Shown piece after piece: positions 1 to 12,119 of a stretch of DNA of 64,000 bases. The stretch is from Adiantum capillus-veneris (lineage: Eukaryota; Streptophyta; Polypodiopsida; Polypodiales; Pteridaceae), in the NCBI GenBank assembly GCA_014529385.2, contig CM043944.1:57049268-57113267 (forward strand), given 5' to 3'. Position 1 is the stretch's first letter; every line of letters begins with the position of its first letter. The translations under genes were made by a program, and so were the position numbers. The notes under the pieces were generated by a model. The model did not search any database. It was not told the origin of the DNA and was given only the letters and a program-made list of their open reading frames with translations.

Positions 1-3000
1 AGGTAAGAGCACAATCTACGTTTTGGCACCCAGATTTGATCATTTCCTTGATAGTAGCCTTGGGCTTCCAATAGTCGTTTAGGGATCCATCGCAACATTT
101 TCTTACTTTTCTTGGAGCGAGTGGTACGTTTCTTACAAGGCTTCTGTTTTTTAGCACTAGCTATGGTCACTAAAGAAGCTTTAGGGACCCACTTGTATGT
201 TTTCTCTGTTACATTAGGATGAGTCTTGTCGGAAGCGATATGCATTGCTTGTAGCATATTTAAGGGTATAGGCATTTCATCCCCCTCAGGTGTTACCCAG
301 GTCGTCCCCCTACTTCCCCAAGTGTCTATGGTTGATGCTAGGTGGACCCAATCCACATTGTCTGATTCCGTCATACCCGGTAACACATCCATGTAAGGAG
401 AATCTTGGCCAATGTCTGTATCCTTCTTACAAGTGTAACAATATTGTAGTGGGGCTGAGTGAACTGTGGTGTCAGAGCGATGATCAATAATGGTTTTACT
501 CCCTAAGGGGTGTACCTTACCAGTCACCAAATCCACTCTAAGGACAGAGTCTTGGAATTGCAAATAGACATGATTTTTAGACCAATCATGAACCATTTGT
601 GCTTCCCTCATGAATGGTCGTCCTAAAATCATTTCATATGACATAAGGTGTTTAGAGAAATCCATTACAATGAACGTATGTCGTACCTTGTGTCCTAGAA
701 CTTTGATCTTAAGATCCTTGTGCATCCCCATAGGTTTGGCTATGGTACCATTTGCCATCTTTACCACAATGTTAGTAACACTGAGGCGGGGTTTTCCCAT
801 GGATTCCCAACAATCTTTTGTAACGATGCTAACTCCTGCACCACCATCAAGAATTCCCTTTATAGTTAATCCCTTGGCAGTGATGGGTAGGGTTGCATTA
901 GACTCGTCGCCTTCAAAATACTGCCCTAATTCGTTAATGGGTACCTCGATCACAGACTCGTGTCCATCTAAGTCAAGTGATTGCACATGATTTTCCTCAT
1001 CAATCATAATCGAGTCAGGCCTATTTGGTTGCGCAAACTGCGGTAATCCCGTTCGTAGCTCTCCATTAAGGAATGCTCGAAGTGCAAGGAATAACTCAGG
1101 ATCTCCATACAGCTTTGCTATGATCGTGGTTCGGACCTCAGAAGACATGAAGTCCACTAGTTTGGCAACATTCATTGGCGTTTTGCAGGGTGTAGGTCCT
1201 TGACTAGGAACTGGTGAGGATGGAATCTCATATTCCTCAATGGGATCAGGTATACCTTCGTTAAACATCCTTTCCAACAAGAAGGGTGTATGCTCACTTT
1301 CTGATGTCCCGTCCTCACTCCCTTCTTGGATGATACTAGATATGGCTAACGGTCTATGGTTCATGTGGGGTGGATGAACTTGTGTGGGAAACACTGTGTC
1401 ATGAATTTTGACCTGCATGGGTTCTGGTTCTAGTTTCCTTTGAGTCTCCTCCACTAAACCTCTTAGATGTTTCACCTGCTCAATCTCGTCTACTGGGTTT
1501 GGGTACGTCCCAATCTTCTTTTTACGATTCTTCCCTTTTTGCCCCTGCGGTTTATCTTGGGGGTCTTGGATTGGATTTGGAAACACTTGTGGTGTTTTCA
1601 GAGGCTCTTTATGGTTTTCTCTTATTCGGTTTTCATTTGGTTCCATGTTACGGTTTTCTTTGTCGGTCTTTCCCTTTGTGGTATTGGTTCTAGTCTCCAT
1701 TGTCTCGACTGAATCTGAATCATCCTCGAGGTCATTCATATACACGGGGTCATCTCCTGTTCCTATGTTTGTTTTGGAACTTGGCTTTGAATTTTCCGTA
1801 TTCTGCGACTTCTTCCTTCGTGTCTTCTTTTTCTTTTCTTGGATAATGGACGCGGTATCTCTCTCTTCGAGGATATGGCCTGGCCCTTGAAGTATGGACC
1901 GTGTAATCGCATAAGCGGGTGCGACGGGTGGTATTGGCGATGTCACACTAGCAATTTCGACCAAATTCAGGGGTGTGATTTTAGGCGCATTTGGGTTATA
2001 GGGGCATTGGGCAATCAAGTGATCTATGCCACAACGATTACATGTGAGTATTGGCATTGCAGACGTGCTCCCTTGATTCATTTGCGTCTGTGCAGCATTC
2101 TTTTGCAGCCTAATAGGGCACTCCGCTACTCGATGTGGTCCACCACACTCGTAGCATTGAAGAGGTGGCCTCCTAGCCTGGGTGTTGATATTTTGACCTC
2201 TGGATGCGAGAGCAGCAGCTTGATAAACCGGCTTGACTTGTCCCCAACAATCTTCCATGTAGTATATAGGACACTCTTCCAATGTATCAAGTCCGTAGGC
2301 AATACTAGTGTCTATTTCCTCCTCACAACCATCTGCATAAGCATTAGATGGCTCGCAACCCACTTGGTTCATAGGGGCGACTCTTAGATGCGGGGGCTGC
2401 GGTCCTAGCACAGGAGGTGGTAGCGGTGTAGCTTGTACAACATTTTGAGGTCTAGGGACCATGTGTTGCGGTAGTTGCTCAACAGGTGGAGTAGGCATCA
2501 ATACAGGAGCTCGAGGTGCATCCGTCCAGGCTACAGGTTGTCTATTTGCCATCATACGTTTGATCATTAAACAATCCTTAGCTTGGTGACCATACCTACC
2601 ACATGCGTTGCAAGTTCCATTAAATTTTACTCTAAACGTAGGGCACTCACTAGTGCTATGTGGACCTAAGCAAATGGAACACCATTGTTGCTCCCTTCTT
2701 GGATACATGTGACTATTTTGAGGGGGTCGATTATCCTTAAGAGACTCTTGGATTGCCTTGGTGAGGTCTGTCAAGAATGTTTCAAATACCTTTGGCTCAT
2801 TGGCAATGGGCTTTGCAGTCATGGGTTCATACTCAATGGCTTGTGAGCTAGTGGATCTCGTGTCGGTAGACATCCTCATGCCTGCTATCATCAAGTTGTC
2901 CTCTAATTGGATTGCATTGGCAGTGACATCTTCCCAGGTTGTGATACCTCTAATCACTAGTCCATTATAGATTCCTTCATTCCTCAACCCTCGGATGAAT

Positions 3001-4735
3001 CGATCAAGCAGTTGGTTATTGTTGAAGCGCTCATTTACAGGGCAGCGAGAGTTTAAGTGCTTTAGACGACTAATGAAGTCCCTTACTGACTCTCCTTCCT
3101 TACGTTCGGCCTTCTGTAGCTGAGATGCTACACCCCAAAGCACACCTTCTCGTATGTACTCCTTTAGAAACAACCTTCGAAGGGTAGGGTAGATTGTTTT
3201 CTCGTCCACCTTTAGGGTTCTATACCAATCTCCAGCCTTCCCACTTAATGTCAAGCTTAAGGCATTGCACTTATGTAGTTCGTTGCGTTCCCCTAAGGAA
3301 TCACATACTTGTTCAAACACTTCAATGTGTTTCCTAGCATCTTCGTCCCCATTGAATTTTTGCGTGAGTTTGGCAATTTGTACTGCCTTACTTCTAGGCT
3401 CTCTATCAGATGCATGACGCATATTTTCCGCGATAGATCGACCTATGGTTTGAGCAAACGCTGCCAAGTCACCTATGTGAGGAGGTAGGGACGGTGGAGG
3501 TACTCTTGGAGTCATATGTGGGAGAGGAACGGGTACCGGTCTTGGCATATATGTAGATGATGCAGGATATGGAACATAACCGGGCATAGGTCCACTCAGA
3601 TAAGAGCTAGGGAGCGGCACTCGAGGAGCATAAGCAAGTGGTACAATTGGAGGTGTGGGGGCCATGTGTGCATAAGGGGCTAGAGGCACATATGGTCGAG
3701 GCCCCATATTAGGTACTACGACACTAGGTAGTGGCACTGCGCTAATCGTAGATGTCATCGGTACATTCTCTGTCAGGCTTATCCCTTGAGTGAGCACTGT
3801 GTTTTCCTTAATAGAGGGTTGAGCCAAGTTAGGGAAGCTAAAGTTTTCGCTCGGAGGCTCAGATTGCATAGAGACCCCAGGTGAAATGACGTAAGATGGG
3901 TCCATGGGGCTCATTAGAGGAGTCTCCATTTGTGATAGAATAGGCTGTTGAGCCTTGCTCGTATCCAGAAATCTCATGGGGCCAGTTGAGAGTATATTTA
4001 CCCCTCGGTTTTGCCTTTCTGATTGAATAATGCCATGGATAACATTACAGATCATTTTCTGTTGATCTTCGATGCTCGTGGCACTAGAGGTGGATTGTAC
4101 AATCTCTATCCATCCTACATGGTAGGCATGGCCAGAGTGTAGATCCGTCAACACCTCAGTGTGGAGGTCGTATGTCCAATGATCATTAATGAACAATCCT
4201 TCTAGAGTCGACGTGTTAACGGTTTCTTGTGAGGTAGAAGCAATGTGGCTCCCCGTGGTTTTACTTGTCAGCAACGGTACTCTAGAGGGAACTTCTGAAG
4301 GAGGCAGCTCAACAGGGCCTTCTTGGTAAGAAGTTGGCAGGATATCCACATGGACACTCTTTGGGGGTGTGGGGTCCACGTGCGATGTGAAAGGAGAGTC
4401 CACTTCCCCACCCCTTCGTGTGCTTCATTTGCATCAGGTTCCGAGCGAGTAGCTCTACCTAATGTTTCCATGAAACGGCTAAACATACTAGTACTAGGCT
4501 GTGGAGCTTCGGGAGGTGCATGGCCTTCTCTCTCAGTGTTTTGGGTAGGGTATCCTTCCATGATTTCTGAGTCGGAGGAGGAATCACTAGCGGCTATTTT
4601 AGGGTCTTGGGTGGTGCTACCTTGTGTCCCCACTGAGGGTCTAGAGCTTATCGTGGATGGGTAATGGGTGTCCGTATGAACAGAGGCACCCTCAATATGC
4701 TCGTGTTCTAGCACCCGCCCAGAGCGTAAGTGCAT
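1..4735 (-). CDS. Gag-protease polyprotein of Ty3/gypsy element (partial, one frameshift)
   Basis: Gag forms the particle and binds RNA; the aspartic protease matures it. The start at 4735 gives MHLRSG, a common plant gypsy Gag start. The frame shifts by one base near the G/C runs at 4406-4414, after which a single frame is open to position 1. In that frame I see a proline-rich region (about 3500-3700), a retrotransposon Gag core (about 3000-3440; KFNGDEDA, LSGKAGDWYRTL), and four zinc knuckles at 2643-2681, 2571-2612, 2118-2156 and 2004-2042, all in phase. The second is canonical CX2CX4HX4C; the other three are CX2CX3HX4C. The protease signature LDGGAGVS is at about 831-851, followed by a basic spacer. 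Four knuckles in two pairs is unusual, since plant Gags mostly have one or two. Reverse transcriptase must lie outside the window. Confidence 0.85.
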
Positions 4736-5118
4736 GTGCTTTTGATACCCTAAGGTGTCAAAAAGCTGCTCTAAGAGGCCTTGTGACTAGTTTTTAGCGT
4801 GTTTTTTGTTTGTTTTTTTGCTAGATTTTTTAGAGCGTGTCGTGGAATGGGCCGTGTGATAGCTCGAAACGAGCGTATCGGTCAGAGGGTCGTGCCGTGC
4901 TTTACAGCCCTCCGTTTGGTCACTCTATGCCCTCGGAATCCCTAAACCTGTCAATTTCCAGTAGGGAACTAGGCCCAAACTAGAAAGTCTAAGGGTGCAA
5001 GTGGGAAGAGAAAGGAGGAGAGTGGAGGACTTGTCCCACATGCTCTCATTCTCTCTTGAGGGAGTAGGGTATATATATAAGAGTGAGTCTAGTGTATATC
5101 ATAGGATTGAGGCCTACG

Positions 5119-5148
5119 CTTGGGCTTGGGCTTGGGCTTGGGCTTGGG
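5119..5148. repeat. Short tandem repeat, unit gcttgg, in the retroelement leader
   Basis: About five head-to-tail copies of a 6-bp unit lie in the untranslated leader between primer site and gag. A simple repeat of no evident function. Confidence 0.8.
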
Positions 5149-5319
5149 AAACCGATCCCGATCTATCTTTTATACAAACCAACCCGTCCGTTTTAAGAGT
5201 CACGTTTTTTATTTTCGAAAAATTTCGCCGCCCGCTCACTCGCGTTTTTAATTTCCGAAATTATTATTTTTTTATTTTTATTTTTTCAGAATTTTTTTTT
5301 CAATTTTTTTTTTTTTTTT

Positions 5320-5548
5320 AAATGCAGAAAGTACAGAATTTGAAAACGCAGAAATTGAAAATGCAGAAATGCAGAAAATTGAAAAACGCAGAAATGCAGA
5401 AACTGCAGAAATTGCAGAAAAAACGCAGAAATGCAGAAATTGCAGAAAATTTAAAAAACGCAGAACTTGAAAATGCAGAAATTGCAGAAATTGAAAAAAC
5501 GCAGACAATAGCAAAAATTGAAACTTGACAGCAAATGCAGAAAACGCA
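5320..5548. repeat. Degenerate A-rich minisatellite (GCAGAAA-like units) in the retroelement leader
   Basis: Irregular units of the type gcagaaattgaaaa recur for about 230 bp. On the element's coding strand this is a pyrimidine-rich leader segment. ORFs across it on either strand are low-complexity and are not called. Expansion by replication slippage is the simplest explanation. Confidence 0.75.
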
Positions 5549-5648
5549 AAAAACAGAAATCTCCACACACTCCTTCCCTGCCTTTCCTATGATAGAAATT
5601 GCACCACAAGGAAGCGTAAAGTGCTAACCGAGCTTAGTGTAGGGCATA

Positions 5649-5666
5649 TCCCCGGCAACGGCGCCA
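5649..5666 (-). promoter_or_regulatory. Primer binding site complementary to tRNA-Asp
   Basis: On the minus strand the sequence is TGGCGCCGTTGCCGGGGA, matching the 3' end of plant tRNA-Asp (CCCCGGCAACGGCG plus CCA). It lies five bases inside the 5' LTR boundary, as expected for first-strand priming. Confidence 0.92.
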
Positions 5667-5670
5667 AAAA

Positions 5671-5921
5671 TGTGCGCTCCTTGCCGCACTGTCGAAGCAA
5701 GGGACTTGCCAATACACCGTGTGCGAGCCACAAACAGCTCCAAGCACACAACAAGCCTAAACTAGCAAGCTCAAGAAAACAAAGGGTGTGTCACTCACCG
5801 CTCTACGCTCGCCTTCGTGGTGGATTCCTCGCCGCGATGAAGAAGAAGCTGCAGTCGTGCCGCGCTCAACCGCTTCGCCGCCGTCGTGCCTTCGTAATGC
5901 TCGATCGCACACACACTCTCC

Positions 5922-5953
<32 letters not shown>

Positions 5954-6241
5954 AGGAGGTGAAGAAGAAGAAGAAGATGGAGATGGAGCAAGAGCACTCT
6001 TCAATTGCACAAAAGAGAGAATGAGTAAAAATTAGGTTTAGTTGGCTTTTATAGGAGCTCACCCCATTCACACTTGGGCGCCGATGCTTAGCCAACTAAC
6101 CCTAGCATGTTCGTGTTAGAGTGCGCCTCTCATCGGCGATCACTCTTACCCTTTTCCTATTGGTCCGACAAGCCCGGTACCTGACTCTAAATAATACAAC
6201 GTTTATAGATCATAGGGTGTCCGTGTGCCGTGAGGGTTAAC
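5671..6241 (-). repeat. 5' LTR of the Ty3/gypsy element
   Basis: Bounded by TG...CA on either strand: TGTTAACC start at 6241 and GCGCACA end at 5671 on the minus strand, immediately outside the primer site. A TATAAAAG box lies at about 6044-6053 on the minus strand, in the right place for the U3/R promoter. Contains CT and CA runs (5920-5953) and a GAAGAA run. About 571 bp. The partner LTR is outside the window, so target duplication cannot be checked. Confidence 0.85.
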
Positions 6242-6478
6242 AGAGACCAATTTGCCAACAGATGAGCACTTTCAATCGACAACAAAACAACTCAGCTTGG
6301 AAAACATGGGTAGACCCGCGGCACCCAGAGCTCAAGTACTGAATAGTTAGTCTATTCACTTGTGGGGAAGGTCGATGTTGGAAATGGACAAGAATTAGAT
6401 GGTAATTTTTAAAGGCATTCATATGGTATTGGAGATGGCCCAATGATGAAATATCATGATCAATATTTTTGTTGACAG

Positions 6479-7007
6479 GTGCTAGTGTATGACAATAGTT
6501 TCCTTAGAAGAGCGAGAGGCTCACGGCAACGGCTTGTCACTGGAGTACAAGGCAAGGATGCGGTATTGTCTCACTACATCGGGAGTTTCAACCACAAAAA
6601 GGTATGTAGAAACAATTCAAGTACTTGGCAATTGTACTCATCTCACTTACGGCCCATAAATGTTTTAATATTTTTTTGTAAATCATAATATACCACAAGG
6701 AATAATCTAAGGACAATGCAAAGTTCCCACTGTTTGCAATGAAAGTTATTACAAGATTGTGTGGTGGGCACCCCCTCCCACTAAATGCAGAAAGATTAAT
6801 TCTGATTGAGAAACAGTTTGCTCTACGTGTCTTTGGCATTGGTTATGGGTGCCAAGAACTTAGAGCCCTCTATTTCATGTCCTTCACAGCTCAGGCTCTG
6901 GCTGCAGGGGTTGAAGACCCAGAGAGCTTAGATCCATACAGCAAGTGGTTGTTTATGAGGGAAAGATGCTTGATGCCCGTGGGGATGCTGCCATCAACAG
7001 AGGAATG
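6479..7007 (+). CDS. Unrecognised gene remnant, at least one well-bounded exon
   Basis: 6479-6600 is open in one frame (VLVYDNSFLRRARGSRQ...) and flanked by a good acceptor (ttgttgacag) and a good donor (AAG/gtatgt), so it looks like a true internal exon of 122 bp. A second open block at about 6720-7007 encodes a non-repetitive, charged sequence (QFALRVFGIGYGCQELRAL) ending at a stop. I do not recognise either piece. Its neighbour on the other strand (7740-9992) is also unrecognised. The two could be inverted parts of one element-derived gene. No promoter or start codon was identified, and no function is assigned. Confidence 0.35.
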
Positions 7008-7739
7008 AGCTTGTCTACAGAGCTTGCACATCGAAGAGGTACAGAGTGAGGAAGAATGAGGTGCACCAAAGAGGATAAAAATGACGGGCTCAGTTCCATC
7101 TTCTCCCACCCCTGACTCGTGGCTGTCGCCACCTCGCATGGCGCTCCCCCGCATTTGAATTTTCCCAAGCCATTTTTTTTTTCTCTTTGCGGATGTGTTG
7201 TAAATATCGTGTAATTTATGAACTCTTACTAAGCTCCTTTTGCCTTGCTCTATGAATAAGGTGTCTATAAGTCCATTGGTGTAACTCTAATAGGCTGTTG
7301 GCCTTATCCTTTCCTCCCCCATGTCTAGTGTGCTTAAAGTAACATGTTCTTGCCATGTAGTGGGTTTTTTCCATGCCTTGTGTGAACCATATTTATAGTG
7401 AGCCGTATGTCTTGACAAAATATGGACCATGGTTGAACAGTATGTGCTGCATTGAAATAAAACAAAATGGTGAGTCGAGTACAATTTTAAATTTTGTTTG
7501 TATACGTAGAATGCTAACCCACCATGTAATGTGTGATATGTTGTCCACCCCACCCTATAAGGTAAGCCTTCTTCCAATCCAGCAAGGCTGCTTGAAATGA
7601 TGTGAGCTAACTTTGGTCCCAAGAATGCTGCTCAACGTAGTGGAAAAATTTTATCTAGTGATTTCCACACGTTCGCCTTGTGATTTTGGATTGCCCCATC
7701 ACCAGCAGTGTCTTTAACCATTTTATGTAACTGTTTCCA
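7008..7739. other. Intergenic stretch without recognisable genes
   Basis: AT-rich sequence with short ORFs on both strands only; no motif, splice structure or repeat boundary could be supported. Confidence 0.5.
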
Positions 7740-9992
7740 TTATTTGAACAGGTTTCTCCTCTCTTCTCTATCTGAATCTTTGAGGCTAAACCCAAGAAAC
7801 CTTTTGGCCTTCACGCCGCCTATCGATGCTTTCCTAGGTACCTTGTAACGACTTTGAGACATCTTAGGGTCCTCTTCGATTTTGACATTGCCTCCATGCA
7901 AACCAATGTCTGAGAGCACTCCCTCTAATGCTTTCATCACTCTTTTCAACTCACTCTTTGGCTTTAATGTCGATGCAAAACATATGTACAAATGAACCAC
8001 CTTTTCAATTATTCGACAGAGTGCATGAAGTGTACAGACGTGAACTCTACTCAGAGGAATATCAAGCACCGGCCTAAAAGTTTTATCTTGAAGATGTCTG
8101 TTGGGAGCTCTATTCCATTGTACACTCTCAAGAGAATGTGCATCAGCCATTCAATATAAGCATGGATTTGCCACAGCTGCTACGTGTGTTATGTTGTACA
8201 TACACTTAGGAGTCTTTAAGTCATCTTCTATGTGCCATTCCACTGTATAGTCACCAAATACTTCCACTGAAAGAACGACTTCATTTCTTTGTTCACTGAT
8301 GATAGAAGGAATTTGGGTTTGACTAAAAACCCAATTGAGGATTTCAAAATCTTCCTTATCAACCTGCAATGAAAAATGAAAACAGAAAATCAACAACCAA
8401 ATAATCAATATTTTTGTTATCGTGGATTGAACTAAGTATACCTGAAATGATCCTAGAGTTAGAATGTTGTTTTCGGATTGCACGCTGAAGTATTTTGGAT
8501 CCTCTTTCGTTATTGATGGATCCAGAGCTCTGTTCATGAGGGTAATGGTGACTCTCTCCGGCTTCTTGATCTTCAGGACCTCACACTCGTCGAGCTTCAA
8601 AACGAACTTAAGAACCCCACCGCACGACTGATGTCAAAGAAGTGAACTGCATACCTTTGCAATGCTTCAAGATCAATGAAGAGGTTGTTGTGCTCGTTAA
8701 AATGTACCTTTCTGCTGCCCTTGCCTAAGAACGTTGCTTCAATATGGAATGGTGACCCAAATTTCTCAAACACCTCATCATTTATGTGCCGGCGAGCAGC
8801 CTTTACATGTGATGGCTTTGGCAGCAATGATCCTTTCTGTAGTTTATTTTGAGACTTTTTAGCTAATGCTTTAAAGAGTGCCATGTATCCCATCTGTGAG
8901 ATGCCACTCTCATCAAGTATTGCTTGCACTTCCACTGGTTCTAGCTGATTCTCGTTCATGAAGGAGGTAAGGAGCCTCCCTTTCAACTTACGAATTTTTT
9001 TCTGAGTTATCATCTCTTCAACTACGTCTTTTGGAACTAGACGATTGTAATGCACTCTAGCATTGAAGACAACACCGTTCGAGTTTGGATGCAGTAAAGA
9101 CCTTCCAAAAAAGCACCATGTGTTATGATCATGTATAGGAAAGTGTATCCGTTTCTTAGTGAAGCACATTGAAGATACAAAAGCAGAAACAAACTTTGAG
9201 TTACCTTAAAGCTCGTATTTGTTTTTTCAGGCCACCACTACCAATCTTGATGTTCTCAATGTTGCATAGATCTCGTTTTCTTTTCCGACTACCAAGCACA
9301 ATGTCTTTCTCTCACAAACTTGTGATCTTCTTCTCAAGGCTTTGGATTGTCTTTTTGTTTGATGAAATCTTCCGATAGCATGCTTCATTAAGTTTCTTCA
9401 GCTACATGTTCTCCATCACCAAGAGGTTTCTTTGCCTTTCCGCATTCAATCCTCTCATTTCCAAATGTTCGGTGTATCCCAATAGCCCATCCTTTCTATC
9501 GCATGTGAAATGTAAGAGGATAGTGATATTAGCAAAGGAAGGTGGCACATTTGTCGTAGGATCCTTTGGATAAATAGCCCCATCGGTCCACAAATCCAAA
9601 TGATGTTCCTTGTTTGTCCTTCTAAGTTCTTTCTCCCATTGAAATAAGAAAGACTCCCTCCTACATTTCTGCAGTGGTGCGTACTCTTGCAATACATCAA
9701 CATGAAGATGATGCGTGTTCTTTCTTTGGGTAAGTGTTGAAGATGAAGGGGTTGAGGATTGCAAGTTGAAATTGGTGTTTTCATCAGAAAAGGAAGTGTT
9801 CACCATTCCTAGAGTTGATAGAGAAATAGAAAGACACTTGAAACTCATGAAATATCTCAGGTTTTGGGAGGGAAGGCCATATTCCATGTTTAGAGTTGAT
9901 AGAGTTCCCATTAGGGCCAATTTGGATGAAAAAAGGGCTTTGTAAGGATCTAAAAAGGGGCAACCTAAAAAAAACCATGAAGATCTTACCAA
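7740..9992 (-). pseudogene. Unrecognised multi-exon gene, probably mobile-element derived
   Basis: Four consecutive minus-strand open blocks read as one protein: 9992-9402 (charged, then coiled-coil-like to about 9200), 9169-8597 (contains LLTSFMNENQLEPVEVQ), 8600-8151 and 8150-7740 (RVHVCTLHALCRIIEKVVHL, then a basic tail). An intron-like interruption at about 8441-8366 separates LTLGSFQ from VDKEDFE, with donor and acceptor in the right places. The block with D-x-K-x-P-K-C...PCLY, followed by an LSRVHVCTLHALCR segment, resembles a widespread uncharacterised family in algae, invertebrates and fungi that I suspect is transposase-like; that is a weak inference. Frame changes at about 8600 and 8150 suggest decay. 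A MITE is inserted at its upstream end. Confidence 0.4.
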
Positions 9993-10242
9993 AACTAATC
10001 AACATGGGTACTCATTGGATAGATCTCATCAAGCGCCACCCATGGACCATTTGAGCACTAAATTTGGAGTTCATATGCAAAAGTTATGGCTAAAATAGTG
10101 CAAGAAATTCAAAAATCAAGTGAAGGAGATCTTGACACGTCTACAAAAGTGCCATACTTTTGGAAATGTGGCTCCTCCTTGACCCTTAGATCAAGAATAG
10201 GGAAACCCTAAACAGCCCTTTTTTCATCCAAATTGGCCCTAA
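9911..10242. mobile_element. MITE with 30-bp perfect terminal inverted repeats
   Basis: The ends at 9910-9939 and 10214-10243 are exact reverse complements (TTAGGGCCAATTTGG... inward). The element is about 332 bp and non-coding. Each end shows a TA dinucleotide next to GGGCC, compatible with a TA target duplication, but the duplication cannot be separated from the inverted repeat itself. Superfamily not assigned; Tc1/mariner-like or Harbinger-like are both possible. Confidence 0.8.
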
Positions 10243-10508
10243 TGCTATGGCTTATGTTTCTGGAGGGAACGCTTGTAAGTTGGCATTTCAAATCATTAGT
10301 CATACGGTTAGTTGGATTCTTGACAAGAGAACGAAGGAGAAGAATGATAAAGACGGTGGCTACCTACCAAAGAATTTCATTTTGGCTTTTTGTTGACGCA
10401 AAAAAGTATCACATAAAATTCACAATTTCATTTTCTCTCTCTAAGCCGACGTGGAACTTCTTACAGGGCCTAAAAGTGAGTCCAACTTTCTTCTAATGTT
10501 GTTATGAT

Positions 10509-11830
10509 TTGGCTGTGTCTAGCTTACATGATGTTGAGGAACCTCTATCTTTTGATGAAGCACAAAATTCAAAAAATTGGATGGTTGCCATGCAACCAGA
10601 ATATGATGTACTTCTAGAACATGACATATGGACTTCATGCGATTTTCTTCCTTGCAAAGAGGCCATTAATACAAAGTGGGTTTACAAGTTGAAACGCAAG
10701 CCGGATGGTGATATTGATGGCTATAAGGCTCGACTTGTTGCAATGGGTTATGCACAACAAAAAGGCATAGATTATGAAGTGACTTTCGCTCCCACTTGTC
10801 ATATGACTACTGTACATTTTCTATGTGCATTGGAAACTCATTTTGGTTGGGATGTACATCAATCCGAGATTGTTTTTTTTTTTTTCTTGAATGGTGACAT
10901 ATTTGAGGAAGTTTATGTAACGCATCCTCGCAGTCTTGTGCAGAAAGGACCAGAGGATAACGTGTAAGAAAGCTTTGTATGGGTTGAAGCAATTTCCTCG
11001 TGCTTGGTATGAGAAGGCTGACACTGATTTTGTCAAACGAGGCTTTCGTAACAATCCAACAGAAAGCACATCATATGTAAAGCACGAGGGTGATGTACTT
11101 CTCATTGTGGTTCTTTATGTGGATGATTTGCTGATCACTGGACCAAATGAGAGACATATTGTTGATCATTTATGTATGCAACACGAGGCCGTATATCTAG
11201 TTTGTAGTCTCACAAGTCAATAGATTTATGCTTAGCCCAAGGTCTAAGCATTGGCAGGATGTCAAGAGGATTTTCCACTACTTGAGTGGAACTTTATATC
11301 TTGGCTTGTTTTATCCCAAGGGGGGATCATTGCCACCAGACTTACATGCTTTTTTGGACTCAGATTGGGCTGGTTGTTTTGAGACACAAGTGTCCACAAG
11401 TAGTTTTTGTTTCATGCTGGGCAGTTCATGTATATCATGGTTGAGCAAGAAGCAACCTAATGTGGCCACTTCTAGTTGTGAGGTTGAGTACAGGGCAGTC
11501 TTCACAGCTACGGTTGAGTGTGTATGGCTCAGACGCCTTATGGCTGATTTGGGTGTTGGACAGGACACTGCCAACAATATCTACATTAACAATCGGAGCA
11601 CATTGGCAGTTGTGAGGAACCCAATTTTTCATGCTCGCACAAAGCACATTGAGATGCATTACCACTATGTCAGGGAGAGACTCTCAGTAGGAGAGATCAG
11701 CTTGGCTTATGTGCCAGCACATGATAGCCTTGCAGATCTTTTCACAAAGGCATTGTCTCGTGAGAAGTTTGAAGCTTTTCGCAAATCTTTGGGCTTATTC
11801 CCCTTTGTGGATAGATCATGTCCTCAAGGC
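10509..11830 (+). pseudogene. Ty1/copia reverse transcriptase-RNase H, decayed
   Basis: The first block (10509-10967) has the copia RT N-terminal half (INTKWVYKLKRKPDGDI, KARLVAMGYAQQKGIDY). The second (10936-11223) has ALYGLKQ and the catalytic YVDD. The third (11228-11830) has RNase H motifs (DSDWAG, EVEYRA, TKHIEMHYHYVRE, ADLFTKALS). Damage: a poly-T expansion at 10870-10885 replaces the usual DVKTAFLNGD region with phenylalanines, the frame shifts near 10960, and the RT segment after YVDD is deleted before the RNase H block. Gag, protease and integrase are absent upstream. The 3' end is intact into the polypurine tract and LTR. Confidence 0.9.
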
Positions 11831-11881
11831 ATGGCACTTCCCTTTACTCTATGTGCCAGCTCTCGTTCACCGCATCACTCT

Positions 11882-11890
11882 AGGGGGGAT
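11882..11890 (+). promoter_or_regulatory. Polypurine tract of the copia element
   Basis: AGGGGGGAT directly precedes the TGTTACC start of the 3' LTR, the expected second-strand primer position. Confidence 0.8.
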
Positions 11891-11891
11891 T

Positions 11892-12119
11892 TGTTACCAT
11901 ATATATGTTGTAGTGATGTTTGTGAACACACTTAGGACCGTCGTGGCATTTTTTCCCTCACTAAGAGGTTTTTTCCCCCGTTCATTGTATATACGCCCAT
12001 CATTCTAGGGCTATCAATCTTTCCATTTCACACTAAGTAATACACTCTCTATTGTGTGCCTTGAGCTTTCTTCGTCTTCTCCAAGATGTGTGTGTTTTCC
12101 TGCTACACTAATTCCAACA
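11892..12119 (+). repeat. 3' LTR of the copia element (about 228 bp)
   Basis: Starts TGTTACC right after the polypurine tract and ends ATTCCAACA, satisfying TG...CA. There is no 5' LTR copy within reach, so the element is 5'-truncated. Confidence 0.75.

Larger units (their letters stand above)
1..6241 (-). mobile_element. Ty3/gypsy LTR retrotransposon, 5' portion (cut by window edge)
   Basis: Reading right to left the order is: 5' LTR (6241-5671), primer binding site (5666-5649), about 0.9 kb of leader, then gag and protease (4735 to beyond position 1). Reverse transcriptase, RNase H, integrase and the 3' LTR would lie left of the window. The tRNA-Asp-type primer site is typical of the Athila/Tat side of plant Ty3/gypsy (family knowledge), but lineage cannot be confirmed without RT. 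One frameshift near 4406-4414 separates the gag start from the main frame; otherwise the reading frame is open to the edge, so this copy is relatively young. Confidence 0.9.

Noticed and set aside
610-2387. Plus-strand ORFs at 610-990 and 1839-2387
   Set aside because: They are the complement of the open minus-strand gag-protease frame, which carries all the motifs.
5278-5568. Minus-strand Phe/Ser-rich ORFs of 82-96 codons
   Set aside because: Complement of the A-rich leader minisatellite; low complexity in all frames.
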